From NCBI RefSeq assembly GCF_040115645.1, contig NC_089558.1:1922001-1986000 (forward strand): a stretch of 64,000 nucleotides of DNA, written 5' to 3'. Positions 13,953-24,902 of the stretch are shown here, piece by piece; positions within the stretch are counted from its first letter, which is position 1; each line of letters begins with the position of its first letter. The position numbers were made by a program, and so were the translations under genes. The notes beneath the pieces are model-generated. The model had not been told where the DNA came from and made no database searches. It was given only the letters and a program-made list of their open reading frames with translations. This DNA comes from Euwallacea fornicatus. Taxonomy: Eukaryota; Arthropoda; Insecta; Coleoptera; Curculionidae.

Positions 13953-15257
13953 ATGGCCCGTAGTGTTGAATTGGCCATTCTGCTGATAATCATCTCAACA
14001 ACTCTAGGATTATATTTTATAAATTTATTAGTTCTAGACTTGAATATTGTTCAAAACCCTCCACAGCACTCGGCATGGCTTGTGCATGGAATAAGAAACA
14101 TCCTGGGATATTCGACCGTGTTCCTGCCAGGTTATTTGATCTACTGTTACATCAAGAAGACTAATTACTTGAATGTAAGTGGCCGTGGACTGATTGGGGC
14201 CATAATTCGGACGTGTTTTGGAGAAGATGAGTTGCCCTCAGTTACACCCTCTACACACGTCCTATCAAAAACGACTAGGACTCCATTGCAAAATGCCTCA
14301 TTATTGATGTTTTATTTCATAGGACTTCAAGTCTCATACTTATTATGGGGAGTACTTCAAGAGAAAGTAATGACTCAAAAATATAAGAATTCCAGTGAGG
14401 AGGCTACATATTTTAAAGATTCTCAGTTTCTGGTATTCATGAATCGTATATTAGCCTTTATTTTGTCAGCCATTGTAATATTTTGCTCAAGGCAACCGAG
14501 GCATAAATGCCCCTTGTACAAGTATGTATTTTGTTCATTCTCAAATATCATGAGTTCGTGGTGCCAGTATGAAGCTTTAAAATATGTTTCTTTTCCTAGT
14601 CAAGTATTAGCTAAAGCCAGTAAAACAATTCCTGTTATGATTATGGGTAAAGTAATTTCTAAAACGAAATACGAATTTTATGAATATGTAACTGCATTAA
14701 TTTTGTCAATAGGAATGTTGTGCTTTTTACTAGATACTGGGGAAGGTAAACCTAACAATCCAACCACAGCTTTTAGTGGTGTAATTCTGTTGTGTTCTTA
14801 CATAATATTTGATAGCTTCACCTCCAACTGGCAAGGAAAATTATTTAAAACTTACGAGGTGAAGCCTATTCAAATGATGTGCTTTGTGAACTTCTTTTCC
14901 TGCATTTTCACATTCACATCCCTTCTGCAGCATGGCGGCTTACTGGAGTCTGTAAAATTTATGTTTCAATATCCACGTTTTGTATTGGATATCATAATCT
15001 TATCCGCGTGTTCTGCATCAGGACAAATGTTTATTTATAGCACCATTGACACATTCGGACCTTTAGTTTTTATTATTATAAGTACAATTAGGCAATGTTT
15101 TTCAGTTCTCCTGAGTTGTATAATTTACAATCATGACATAAACTTCTTAGGTGGAATTGGATTGTTTTTGGTTTTCTTCAGCATCTTGCTTAAGATTTAC
15201 TGTGGTTATAGGTTAAGGAAGATTCGGCAACAGAATGCAGCTTTATTGAAGAATTAA
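13953..15257 (+). CDS. sll: Slalom-like PAPS transporter 1 (SLC35B2 family)
   Basis: This intronless 434-aa reading frame encodes a nucleotide-sugar-transporter-type membrane protein. Family members import 3'-phosphoadenosine 5'-phosphosulfate from the cytosol into the Golgi lumen in exchange for adenosine 3',5'-bisphosphate, supplying sulfotransferases that modify glycosaminoglycans and proteins. The N-terminus is a hydrophobic segment (MARSVELAILLIII). The family block YLLWGVLQEKVMTQKY lies near residues 130-145. Several further membrane helices and a WCQYEALKYVSFPSQVLAKA region follow, the last being strongly conserved in PAPST1/SLC35B2. The tail is basic and cytosolic-looking (RLRKIRQQNAALLKN). 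The ATG gives the usual family length. No neighbour suggests co-regulation. The PAPST1 call is firm; assignment to PAPST1 rather than PAPST2 rests on the N-terminal block. Confidence 0.93.
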   Translation: MARSVELAILLIIISTTLGLYFINLLVLDLNIVQNPPQHSAWLVHGIRNILGYSTVFLPGYLIYCYIKKTNYLNVSGRGLIGAIIRTCFGEDELPSVTPSTHVLSKTTRTPLQNASLLMFYFIGLQVSYLLWGVLQEKVMTQKYKNSSEEATYFKDSQFLVFMNRILAFILSAIVIFCSRQPRHKCPLYKYVFCSFSNIMSSWCQYEALKYVSFPSQVLAKASKTIPVMIMGKVISKTKYEFYEYVTALILSIGMLCFLLDTGEGKPNNPTTAFSGVILLCSYIIFDSFTSNWQGKLFKTYEVKPIQMMCFVNFFSCIFTFTSLLQHGGLLESVKFMFQYPRFVLDIIILSACSASGQMFIYSTIDTFGPLVFIIISTIRQCFSVLLSCIIYNHDINFLGGIGLFLVFFSILLKIYCGYRLRKIRQQNAALLKN

Positions 15258-17351
15258 TTAATTAGATATCCATGTATTATATCCTCCTGTTTTAATTTAT
15301 ATAAGAATGTAATGTGACTGTTATGTAATAATTGTACATTCTTTGTTTTTCCATAATTGGTTAATAGAAGATGTAAAAGTAAGTAGTAACATTTTTCTTC
15401 CCTTGATAATGAAAGGGTTTTCCCAGAAAAGCAAACACCACCAACTAAATAATACTAAAACATTGAAGCTGACTTATATATTGCACATAAAAAACTATTA
15501 TACATAGCAAAAACGTGTAGATAAGTATTAGACTCCTTGAACATAGACAGACCTTCCTATACAGTAATATCCCCTATTGATTAAAAAGATTGTGATTGAA
15601 TTTGAAATAGTGATAAACTATAACTAGTTATGAAAGCATGTGAAAGGTGCTTAGAGAGGAATTACTGTATCACAAACCTCAAAGCATTTAAAAATAAGTA
15701 AGAATGTTTCTGCCTAGTTGAAAGTGAAATTTTTGTTTAAACAAAGGCTTTATAACTAACAATTGGAAGCTCACTTAAGTAATTATATTACTAATTTCAC
15801 GCTGTGCTGTCCATAGGTACCAAAAATTGTATAAAACAAATAATGCTAACTGTATAATAATAGCTTTTAATATTAAATATCACATTATACATGACAGTGA
15901 AGAAGAGAATACAAGTTTCCTATCAATATTCGAAGTGTTAGCCATTGGTTTCCGACGAAGCGTAGTTACATCAAAGTGAATTTGCTATATATTGCATAGT
16001 AAACGTGCACTTGTTGCGAAAGCAAAACCAACTTTTCCTCAGTAAGTTTGAAAACAAATGAATTCTTAAGTTAGCTTAAAAAACTTGGTGCAATTTTATA
16101 TAAATCTATTAAAACACCAAAAACATTATTCTCACTCAGGAGTTTATTAGGAAATAACGCAATAACAATTATTATTTTGAAGTCCAAACGGTCAGTCTAA
16201 GTCACCGATTATACCCTAGGAAGCTGGATGAAGACTTATTATAATCGACGCCTAATTTCTAATAAATTTTGACAATCCTATCTACAAGAGGCACTGATTA
16301 TGTTTTTCTTAATAATAAGCGCTTATCTCTACCCTTAAAAAGAGATACATAACGTAAATGCCAAAGAGAGTAGGTATAGTCAGTAGGACCCTTAACTGGC
16401 GCGTCCTCCGATTTGTCAGTAAGGGCTTATGAAAATAAAATTCGGGAGTAGATTGATCACTATCAGATAGTTTTCGACGAATCGGATTAGTCGATCGAAA
16501 ATCAATGCAATTGGCCGAAAACCTCAACTAATAGGGGTCAATTTGATCCAGATTATAATGTTCGAAAAAGACTAACGATAAATCCGCTAGTTAAGACCCG
16601 TTTAGCTATATGAATCTGAGTGATTTCAATAAATTTCACCGGTATTGAAAACTAGAGCGTCCCACTGCCAAGTTCTTTCAAATGTTTCAGATTGGCAACT
16701 ACTAAAGCTGTCCTACACGAGATCTTTAACGGTTTTTTCAAGTTGATAATTTTTTTAGTTGCAAAGAAAAATCGTATGCTCGTATGTGACTATGACACGA
16801 ATTGGTACTTTGCAATTTAATCACAGAATTAGAAAACCATTCCTGACAAAGACCACCCTCCGAATAACCGCAAACTTTGGAACACTTCACAAATTTATCA
16901 ATACATTGTACAGGACTGACACAGACGTAAAACACAACCATTGAATAAGCACACACGCGCAATCCTGTATACTTCAGATAAGGCGAGTTGATTTATCTAG
17001 ATACATGAATATTCACAAACATTCGTTTTTGGAACACTTCTCACAACTCATGTTTTGCTAGTTTGCAATGTCCAAAATCTTGCTATAAATAAATTACAAT
17101 ATACCGAGTTTTACACTTTTCAGATATACAGTGTAGCGAAAAGTGTCTGCACACCACGGTTTTGTTTGCTTTTAGATCCAGAAGATTGAAATTTTGTATC
17201 AACCCTCGATACATTGGATCAAAAAAGTATTGGCGTTTTAAAATATATAAAAACTGAAAACACCTATCGTAATTCCTAATATTATTTTGTATAAGATTTA
17301 CGTAAATTAAGCACAATTCATCAAAACATTTATGTTATAATTGCACATATA
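15258..17351. other. 3' flank of the PAPS transporter and AT-rich intergenic DNA
   Basis: The first several hundred bases are probably the 3' UTR of the upstream transporter gene, though no clear AATAAA was located. From about 17125 the sequence CAGTGTAGCGAAAAGTGTCTGCACACC resembles the terminus of a Tc1-like element, but no matching partner end or transposase was found. No coding region was recognised. Confidence 0.4.
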
Positions 17352-18381
17352 CTGTATACAAAAAGTCCAGTAACCATGAAATATTTCGGAAAAAATACAA
17401 TTTATTAAACATTCTTTATATAAAAATTGAAGGAGTTTAAAAATTCCACCATTCTACAGTATTCAGAGATTTACAAGGTGCGCCAGAAAATTTTTTTGCA
17501 AACAGTGAATTTAAATTATGTTTTCTTTCTTATGAAAAGACAAACTTTTTATTGCATTTTTTTATTCTTCCTTGCATTCTGAACATATTTTAATGTCTAC
17601 ATGTTTTAGGACCAACTTTAGCAGTTCAGCAGTGATTACAAATATAAAGAAAACCAAACGAACTTATTTTTATTTGATTAAGTGCTTGAAAATGTACCGA
17701 TGCGCCCAATCTGATTATCTAAAAGGCCATTCTTAGTGTCATTAAGAAGGGTGATACCAATGTGCCTTTTTTTGTCTAATTTATTTAGTAATCAGCTTAC
17801 TTCCTATACAACTTGGATAGGATGGGAAAGTCAAATAGAATGACCCCCTAGATCACCGGACGACTTTTGACTTTTTACATGGGGCCAGTTAAAAAGTAAG
17901 GTGTATGCCATGAAACCGGCAGATTTAAATGAATTAAGAAGAATTACAAACAAATGCCATCTCATTAATGTTGAAATATTGGAACATGTTACTGAAAAAA
18001 TTCTATTGCAATTTAGCTCATTGTCAAGCAGGTCAGGAGGCACATTTTAAGCACTTTTTTTAAATAAAAATAAGTTCATTAACATAAGACCAATTTTCTT
18101 TTTTTAGTTCTGCAATAGCTACTGAACCGCTAGGATTAGCCACAGACCATGTTATATGAAATATGTTCAGACTATAAAGATAAATCAGAAAATGTCATTA
18201 AAAGTTTTCCATTTCATAAAAAATAAAACATAATTTCATTTCACTGCTACTTTGTGACGATATTTCTGAATACTCCAGAATGGCAGAATATTCACACTCC
18301 TTTAATTTTTATATAAGGTATGTTTTAATAAATTGTGTATTTTTCGAAATATTTCAAGGTTACTGCGCTTTTCGTACACAG
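17352..18381. mobile_element. Foldback element with arms of roughly 350 bp, flanked by TA
   Basis: The left end (CTGTATACAAAAAG, then CAGTAACC.TGAAATATTTC) is repeated in inverse complement at the right end (GAAATATTTCAAGGTTACTG, then CTTTTCGTACACAG). Similarity continues inward for roughly 350 bp on each side, including matching tracts such as GAACTTATTTTTATTT and AGTGCTT.AAAATGT. Both ends abut a TA dinucleotide, as in Tc1/mariner-type insertions. No transposase frame is present, so it is a nonautonomous foldback or MITE-like element. The arms are diverged, which suggests an old insertion. Confidence 0.75.
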
Positions 18382-20072
18382 TATATACAATATTATAAAA
18401 ACTTAAAATATATTAGTGGAGGAATAGGAAATCATTGATCGAAAGTACGTACAACATCTTTTCCAGTCGATACCAAGACGTTTACAAAATTCAATTAATT
18501 GATCACTGATTGAATCACTGGAATCTGAACACGCAAATAACCGTGATGTGCAGATACCTTTTGTTACTAGTGTAAATCCTGATAAGGCGAGTCTACACAT
18601 ACTTAACACTAGGGATGTCAATGGTTTCGCTAGTAAGATTTTTAACTTAGCTGCTTAGTGCGAAATATGATACCTGGAATGCGAAACATGCAAAATCGAC
18701 GCTAAATTTGTAGTTGAAATAGATAAAAAGAAAAGTCATTAATGCAAAGCCTTTAGGGTCTATTAATTTAAACATTTTTATAAGCGCTTTTGCTAATCGA
18801 ACGTGCTAAAAGCAAGGAAAATAGTAAATCCCTCAAGATGTTTGTATGGCACTTTGTTAGTTCCGTAGACCACTTTTTTGGTCATTGTTAATACAAGCTA
18901 CCATCAAGAACTACGTAGTCTACCAAAGCGAGAATGCAACTAGTAAGTGGCAAGCCGACGTGCAAATGCTGGATTACATACGCAAATTAAACCAGCAACA
19001 CTACCACAATATTGAATATATTCGACATGTACCAAAGTCTATGTTTGCATTACGTACAAATACATAAGATTGCCGCCATTACTATATTTTCAAGATAGGC
19101 ACGATCAAAATAGCGCTCGCACACTTTTACAACAAAACTATTGAACATAAAATAAAAGACGATATATGAACTTGTGACTAAAATCATTTGATAAATTAAA
19201 AGTTGAAATGTATGAACATATCAACAAATCACGCACAACAATAAATAACAGTTATTATCATGTATATGTATAGATATGTACAAAAGCAAGGAAAATGAAA
19301 CTAATTCCAGCTCTGTAAAACACTTAATTATCTGCAGGTGTAGTTCAATCAATGGCTAACCGCGTGATAGATGATGCATTTTTTATTATTTTAATTGTGT
19401 CTATCTCAAACATAAATAGATCCGTGCATGTGTAAACCCACCTTTAAATCTCATTGCTCAAATGAGACATAAAACATAAAAAATATCACACTTTGACTAG
19501 AAAATATAGATTCGATTGGATGTAGAGTTTAACATAACTTGTTCGAGAGTACAGGATAGTAAATATTTCAAGAAAACTTATGCTTACTTAACATACATGT
19601 TAAGGAAGAGAGAGATATCACAATTTATACCAGGTGGTTAATATTGCCAGGCTATTAAGAAGTAGGGCGCATTTTCAGTACATTCAGAAGCTATTTTCTG
19701 CTCCAAATAGATATATAAAACTTGGTTATAATTTGCACAAAAATTCTTATATTTTAACCCAGTATTTTGTCTGAAACGCTCCATACTTCCTTATTGTATC
19801 AATGGATAAAATGTTTGATCATTGTTCCATTAGGCATATTCTTACTTTAAACAATTTATCTGAATTGAAAAAATACTGGATATGTCTGGAGACCTATATT
19901 GTCATACTCTAAATAAGATGAATTTATATAGAAACGTTTAAACACATATTTGAGACCCTTTGAGAGTTTATCTTCCCCCCTTTTCTCGTAAAAAGTTGGT
20001 CATACGAAAAACTTATTTGTCTCTTAAATACCTCTAACCCCCTAGCCATAAGTTTCCAGGATAACTAACGCG
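18382..20072. other. Intergenic DNA containing a dispersed-repeat copy
   Basis: Apart from the repeat copy at 19088-19437, nothing was recognised. A 60-aa open frame at 18885-19067 has coding-like composition but no known relatives and may be part of the same repeated unit. The end nearest 20072 should include the 3' UTR of the minus-strand Ig/FN3 gene. Confidence 0.4.
19088..19437 (+). repeat. Dispersed repeat, copy A
   Basis: This segment aligns in the same orientation with 27885-28262. Shared landmarks in order are ATTTTCAAGATA, ATTTGRTAAATTAAAAGTTG, AATAAATAACAGT, TTATCTGCANGTGTA, TCAATCA, GTGATAGA/GTGAATAG with TTTATT, and TGTGTCT then ATAAATAGAT. Copies differ at many positions and by small indels. 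No coding capacity or terminal repeats were identified, so the class is unknown. Confidence 0.7.
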
Positions 20073-22346
20073 TTATAAATCCTGGGGCTGAACGATTGTA
20101 TTATTATTAAGGCGAACTGGATTTTCATTATTCCAGTTCTCATCTGGGGTAATATCGCTTCGGTGACTAGGACCCTCAAAACCCGGATTAAGAATTATGT
20201 TTGGGAGCAACTCTATAATCTCAGGCTCCTCCACCACTGAAATCTTACGCTTTCAGCCAACGCCAACATTATTAGGATATTTACCATTAGGAGACATCCT
20301 GCATTCCTGGTAAAGGAGCACACACGTCCCCAAACCGAGAAGAATCAGGGCGCCCATAACCACCCCTACAGCGACGGCCCACCATCTAGTGTCGAAGTGT
20401 TCAGCCCCTTTGAAGAAATGTCTGGCTAATTCTTTAGTGAAAAAAAGAGGAAATTGAGGGAAACACCAAAAAGATGGAGAAGGAAAGCAAAGAGAGGCGA
20501 GGCTTGTCGGGGCTGCTACCTACAAGTGCTCAAAGGAAGCTCTAAAATACTTTGAGAATAGGCCAAAATACATGCTACAAGACTTGAAGCATTGAAGCTT
20601 GCTCTTGCAGATTTGTCATAATACAGTTCAACACATTTAGTAAAATGACTAATTACCTGCTTCGGAATACTGACCCCTGGTGGTCCCTAGAACGTACACT
20701 AAAGGGCTCCGCCCAAGTTGATTTGTCGCCCACATTCTAAATTCATAAGTGGTGTTTGGTTTCAAGCTGAATATTTCAACTTGCCTCTAAACAATCACAA
20801 GATTATTTATATTATTGTAGAGAATGATTATTGAATAATATTATGAAAGGAATATTTTTTTGTGGTCACAAATACATATTTTTTGCTACAACTGTGCGGT
20901 AAGCTGGCCTTACTACACGCATTTGCGAGCTGAAAGTAAAGCTTTATCAGACTTGTTTTGGAAAACGTTTTACCATACACATATCAAAGTGGCATGTGCT
21001 AGCTTCATAAATTGTTAGAGGTATCTCACATCGGCATGCATGTGATAAAACTTTTTATAGAATGTGTGCATACCAGGATTCTGCTGCACACTAATATTTA
21101 GTTTAACTTGGAGAAGAATTTTAAATAAAGCAACTACTATGCTTACTTACAGCGTTAGGTGGAATGTGATTTGGAGATACTGGAATCCAAGTACTATTAG
21201 TAATTGCCAGCCGGTATTGGGCAGTAAAATTTATTATAGGGTACCCACCAGTCCCATTAACTTCCCACACTAGTAAAACTAATACTGTAGCAGGTTTTAT
21301 TGAAATTATTAATGGTGAAGGTGGTGCTATAAGTGAATTAGAATGGACATAAATGTTGAGAAGTGTTAAATAATTTGCACTTAATTATGTTAGTTTAGAT
21401 TAAATGTTCTATAAGGAGAACTCAACTTACATTTTACAGTGACATTGACCTTCCCTTTAATATCTTTGACATCATTTTCTCTGATACAATTGTAAATTCC
21501 CGAATCTGATTTTTCAACTTCCTGCAGGTACAAAGATCCATTTACTAATACAGTCATTTTTAAGTTGTGACTTTGCACTTTGCCTTCTCTTTCCCACATA
21601 ACATCTCTTGAATTTAGTAGAGGACATTTTATTGTTAAGTTGTTTCCTATATCTACTGAGAGTTTTTTGATAGTGGCAGCTGAAAAATCATTTAAAAATC
21701 CTGTAATATCGTGGCCGATAGAAATTACTTTGATTAAAATGAAATGACCACTGAAAACATTTATACTTTATTTAGTATTTCAAGCCTAATTGTAATATTC
21801 AACTATATGCTAGTTCAAATTTTGTTAAGGAGGTTGTTGTACTTATGGACAAAAAAGCATGTTTTCATTGAGTGATGATATTGTGAAATTCTACATTGCT
21901 CATTCCAAAAATTGCCACTTATTACATAAAAAAACTTATGTGGAACAATAATTAATGAGACATATGATGAGTTTCATGATGAAATTGTTAATGTAATAAT
22001 GGTTTTAAAGAGACTATGCAGAGATAAATTGTTTCATGAAATGACTGCAAGTTTGCCTGTATCATGGATTAACATTGTCAAATCTTTCATACAGCTACTA
22101 AATGCATAGTCATCTTTGATATCTCAACTTCACACCTCTGTCTTGTTCACTTGTCCTCATATTCCTCATGGCAACCTTATAAGTTTTATTTTAGATGTAT
22201 ATCCGCAACATACAAATAACGAAGTATTTGTCTCTTTTATACGTTATGAGTAATTCTACACATTTTCCCATAAAAGAAAACTACAGACCTTTGACATTAA
22301 GGGCAATGGAAATGAGGCACAATACCGATCCCAATGTAAAATACAT
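20073..22346 (-). CDS. Single-pass membrane protein with one Ig and one FN3 domain
   Basis: Six exons join in consistent phases to 307 aa: 22346-22289, 21679-21431, 21326-21151, 20786-20657, 20431-20285 and 20236-20073. Exon 1 encodes a likely signal peptide (MYFTLGSVLCLISIALNVK). Exon 2 is one Ig domain with both cysteines (IKCPL, YNCIR), the core tryptophan (MWER) and the motif SDSGIYNC, bounded by phase-1 introns. Exons 3-4 form an FN3 domain (VWEVNGTGGYPIINFTAQY; LKPNTTYEFRMWATNQLG). Exon 5 carries the membrane helix (VGVVMGALILLGLGTCVLLY). The tail of about 65 residues is rich in Asn, Pro and Glu. The genomic frame has a TGA near 20252, but it lies inside a 48-nt intron. The layout is that of a cell-surface adhesion or recognition protein. 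It is far shorter than borderless, echinoid or sidestep, so no symbol is given. Exon 1 is the least certain part. Confidence 0.8.
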
Positions 22347-22810
22347 AATTCCATACCATATCTTCAGGATATAAAGTCTGTAACTGTAAACTATAATTGT
22401 TAATAAATCAAGTAAAAAACGTGAGAATAAACTATTAGAAATACGAGAAGAATCAATAGAAAACTGGATACAAACACAAACAAGCACTTTCCATTAGTTC
22501 CAATGTTCAATCAGTTTTGACTTTGGCATTGGTTGACATTTAATTAATAGGGACTTTCTATTTTCCAGAACAGGTTGAGATAGGCTTTGAACGCACCTAA
22601 TATTAGTCTCTCACACCTTTACTTCTGGCTGATGGTTCCTAACTGTCCTCATTGGTATAAACTAATACTACTGTCAACGTCCATCTGCCACAACGTTGAC
22701 AATTTTAAAACAACAATCATTAGAAATAAAAACATATATTACAAAATTTTGATTTTTCGAAATTTGAATAAACAACTGCGTGTAATACGTTACACCTTTA
22801 AAACTTTATA
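22347..22810. promoter_or_regulatory. Likely bidirectional promoter between the Ig/FN3 gene and Vps29
   Basis: Only 464 bp separate the two divergent start codons (ATG 22346 on the minus strand, ATG 22811 on the plus strand), so both transcription starts must fall here unless one gene has an unseen upstream leader exon. No TATA box or named factor site was identified with confidence. The call rests on geometry. Confidence 0.5.
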
Positions 22811-23587
22811 ATGGTAAATATTCAAAAATTAAAAAGCCGGTCCTGTTATTTGGAAAATCAAACATTACACAGGATGTTTTAGCTTGTCTTGGTACTTGGG
22901 GACATGCATATTCCACACAGATGCAGCAGTTTACCAGCAAAATTTAAGAAACTTCTAGTCCCAGGTAGAATACAGCACATTCTCTGTACTGGCAACCTAT
23001 GTACCAAAGAATCTTACGACTATTTAAAAACCTTAGCCTCCGATGTTCATGTTGTCAGGGGCGACTTTGATGATGTATGTGATTGCCATTATTCTGTCAA
23101 GGTCATTTACAAATAAACAATTCTCTTAGAACCTAAACTATCCAGAGCAAAAAGTAGTCACAGTTGGACAATTTAGAATTGGACTATCCCATGGTCATCA
23201 AGTGGTTCCATGGGGTGACCCTCAAGCCTTAGGTACTCATAAATTTGTTTTTAACTTGTGGACTCAGCGAATTTCTTTACAGCTTTAATTCAACGTCAGT
23301 TAGATGTGGATATTCTGATATCTGGACATACACATAAATTTGAAGCTTATGAACAAGAAAACAAGTTTTATATTAATCCAGGCAGTGCCACAGGCAGTTA
23401 CAACGCACTAGACATGTAAGTTAGATTGAATCTTATATAACTTTTTTAGCAACTTTACAAAATTTTTAGGACTATAACTCCTTCATTTGTGCTTATGGAT
23501 ATTCAAAATACCACGGTTGTAACTTATGTTTATCAGCTTGTAGGTGATGATGTAAAAGTTGAAAGGATAGAATATAAAAAGAATTAA
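22811..23587 (+). CDS. Vps29: VPS29 retromer subunit
   Basis: VPS29 binds VPS35 in the retromer complex, which returns cargo from endosomes to the Golgi and plasma membrane. Five exons give 182 aa, the usual family length: 22811-22813, 22883-23074, 23130-23232, 23283-23415 and 23470-23587. The first exon contributes only the ATG (ATG|GTAAAT) and exon 2 begins LVLVLGDMHIPHRCSSLP. Phosphoesterase-fold motifs are all present: GDMH, TGNLC, RGDFDDNLNY, LSHGHQVVPWGD, SGHTHKFEAYE and NPGSATG. In animals this fold is a protein scaffold rather than a proven enzyme. The protein ends VERIEYKKN. It is head-to-head with the Ig/FN3 gene and tail-to-tail with Coq5. All introns are short (50-69 nt). Confidence 0.95.
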
Positions 23588-23731
23588 ATTTTAGTTCTAT
23601 TTCCATATGTTATCATTCATATTTTTATATCTTTTTATTATTAAGTTTTCCTATGCTATAATTATTAATGGATGCATATATTAATAAGTAATATGTTTTT
23701 CAAATTCAAGTAATTTGTAATATTAATAGAA

Positions 23732-23742
23732 AATAAAATAAA
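23732..23742 (+). terminator. Vps29: Vps29 polyadenylation signals (two overlapping AATAAA)
   Basis: Two AATAAA hexamers overlap by one base about 145 bp after the Vps29 stop. They lie only about 30 bp from the opposing Coq5 signal, so the two transcripts probably end within, or overlap across, the same few dozen bases. Confidence 0.65.
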
Positions 23743-23769
23743 TACCAAATTAATATATAATCAACAATA

Positions 23770-23775
23770 TTTATT
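23770..23775 (-). terminator. Coq5: Coq5 polyadenylation signal touching its stop codon
   Basis: On the minus strand the stop codon TAA (23777-23775) runs directly into AATAAA (sequence TTGTAAATAAATATTG), so the hexamer starts at the last base of the stop. The Coq5 3' UTR would then be only some tens of bases long, unless a later signal is used. Confidence 0.6.
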
Positions 23776-24902
23776 TACAACTTAAAACCTGAGTGAATTG
23801 CCACAATGCCTAAGTTCAAATTCTCATAATTAACTTGCCTAAATCCTGCTTCTTCTATCATATTTTTGAAACACTTCTGAAAATTGATTTCACTGAATTA
23901 TAACAAGATTAGATATTTTTGGGAAACTTTACTTGATTTGGAAATTGTCTAATACTCCCAATTAAATATTCGTAAGGCTTCCACTGACCAGCAATTAATT
24001 GTCCTAGTACTGGTATGACCTGAAAGCTGTAGTGATCATATACCCTGCAATAGTAAAGATATTAATATTTAATATACTGAAATAAGCTTGCATGTAATAA
24101 CCATTGGGCTATAGAATTCTCCAAGTGACTAAATTCAAGACATAGAAAGCGGCCTCCTGGTTTTAAGACTCTAAAAGCCTCACTTAAAACTTTGTCTGTG
24201 TGAGTGCAATTTCTAATCCCAAAGGCAATGGTGTAGGCATCAAAACTATTATCTGAGAATGGTAAATGCTCTGCATTACCTTTAAATAACAAATATTTAA
24301 TTAACGCAAAACAATGATCATAATAATTAAAAAAAAACCTTCTTGCCAAGTTATGAGTTCTGGATCATGTTTAAGCACTTTACTCTTTTCTTTACCTACT
24401 TCTAGCATGTCAGCATTTATATCAAGAATAGTCACATGACAATTTTTAAGGTCATATTCCTTCACGTAATTTAAAAATCGGAAAACGATGTCCCCTATAA
24501 TAGTCTGTAGGTGAATTAACCAATTGTTCATTGTCCTATAATACCTGTGCCTCCTGCTACATCTAACAGTTTAGTATCAGCCACGGGCCCTAGTTTTGAT
24601 ACAAAATAATCTTTCCATATTCGGTGAATGCCAAAAGACAGAACATCATTCATTATATCATAATCTTTGAACACATTATGGAATACTTCATTTACTAAAA
24701 TATTTTAAAGTATTGAGAAAATCGTAGAACAAAAAAATTTTCGGTTTAACCAACCTTTCTCCTGTTTCAGTGTTTCTGGAATCTTTTCAAAGCCAAAGTG
24801 TGTGATTTTCTGCTCTGGAAGGTTTAGATTAGTAAGAGTTTTGAGATTTCTTGAAAGTGTTCTTGTAGAGGTAATAATTCTATGAAATTTAATAAAAGAC
24901 AT
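23775..24902 (-). CDS. Coq5: COQ5: mitochondrial 2-polyprenyl-6-methoxy-1,4-benzoquinol C-methyltransferase
   Basis: COQ5 is the SAM-dependent C-methyltransferase of ubiquinone synthesis, acting in the matrix-side CoQ synthome. Six exons join in frame to 289 aa: 24902-24755, 24694-24545, 24494-24339, 24279-24078, 24044-23933 and 23876-23775. The N-terminus is basic and lacks acids (MSFIKFHRIITSTRTLSRNL), as expected of a mitochondrial presequence. SAM motif I is LLDVAGGTGDIVFRF (around residues 90-104). The acidic loop DINADMLEVGKEK follows. The UbiE/COQ5 signatures are HLPFSDNSFDAYTIAFGIRN, RVLKPGGRFLCLEFS and, near the C-terminus, YDHYSFQVIPVLGQLIAG and GIVAIHSGFKL. Length is slightly under the fly and human proteins. 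The acceptor of exon 3 (ATTATAG|GGGAC) was chosen to keep the GGTGD motif. The gene converges on Vps29 and diverges from Snr1. Confidence 0.94.

Noticed and set aside
20236..20300. In-frame TGA followed by about 60 open codons, suggesting stop-codon readthrough in the Ig/FN3 gene
   Set aside because: A 48-nt intron with good donor and acceptor and matching phase removes the TGA, so readthrough is not needed.
22281..22487. Longer hydrophobic protein from the whole open frame upstream of the Ig exon
   Set aside because: The frame starts with a non-ATG codon; the ATG at 22346 gives a normal signal peptide and a donor in the phase the Ig exon needs.
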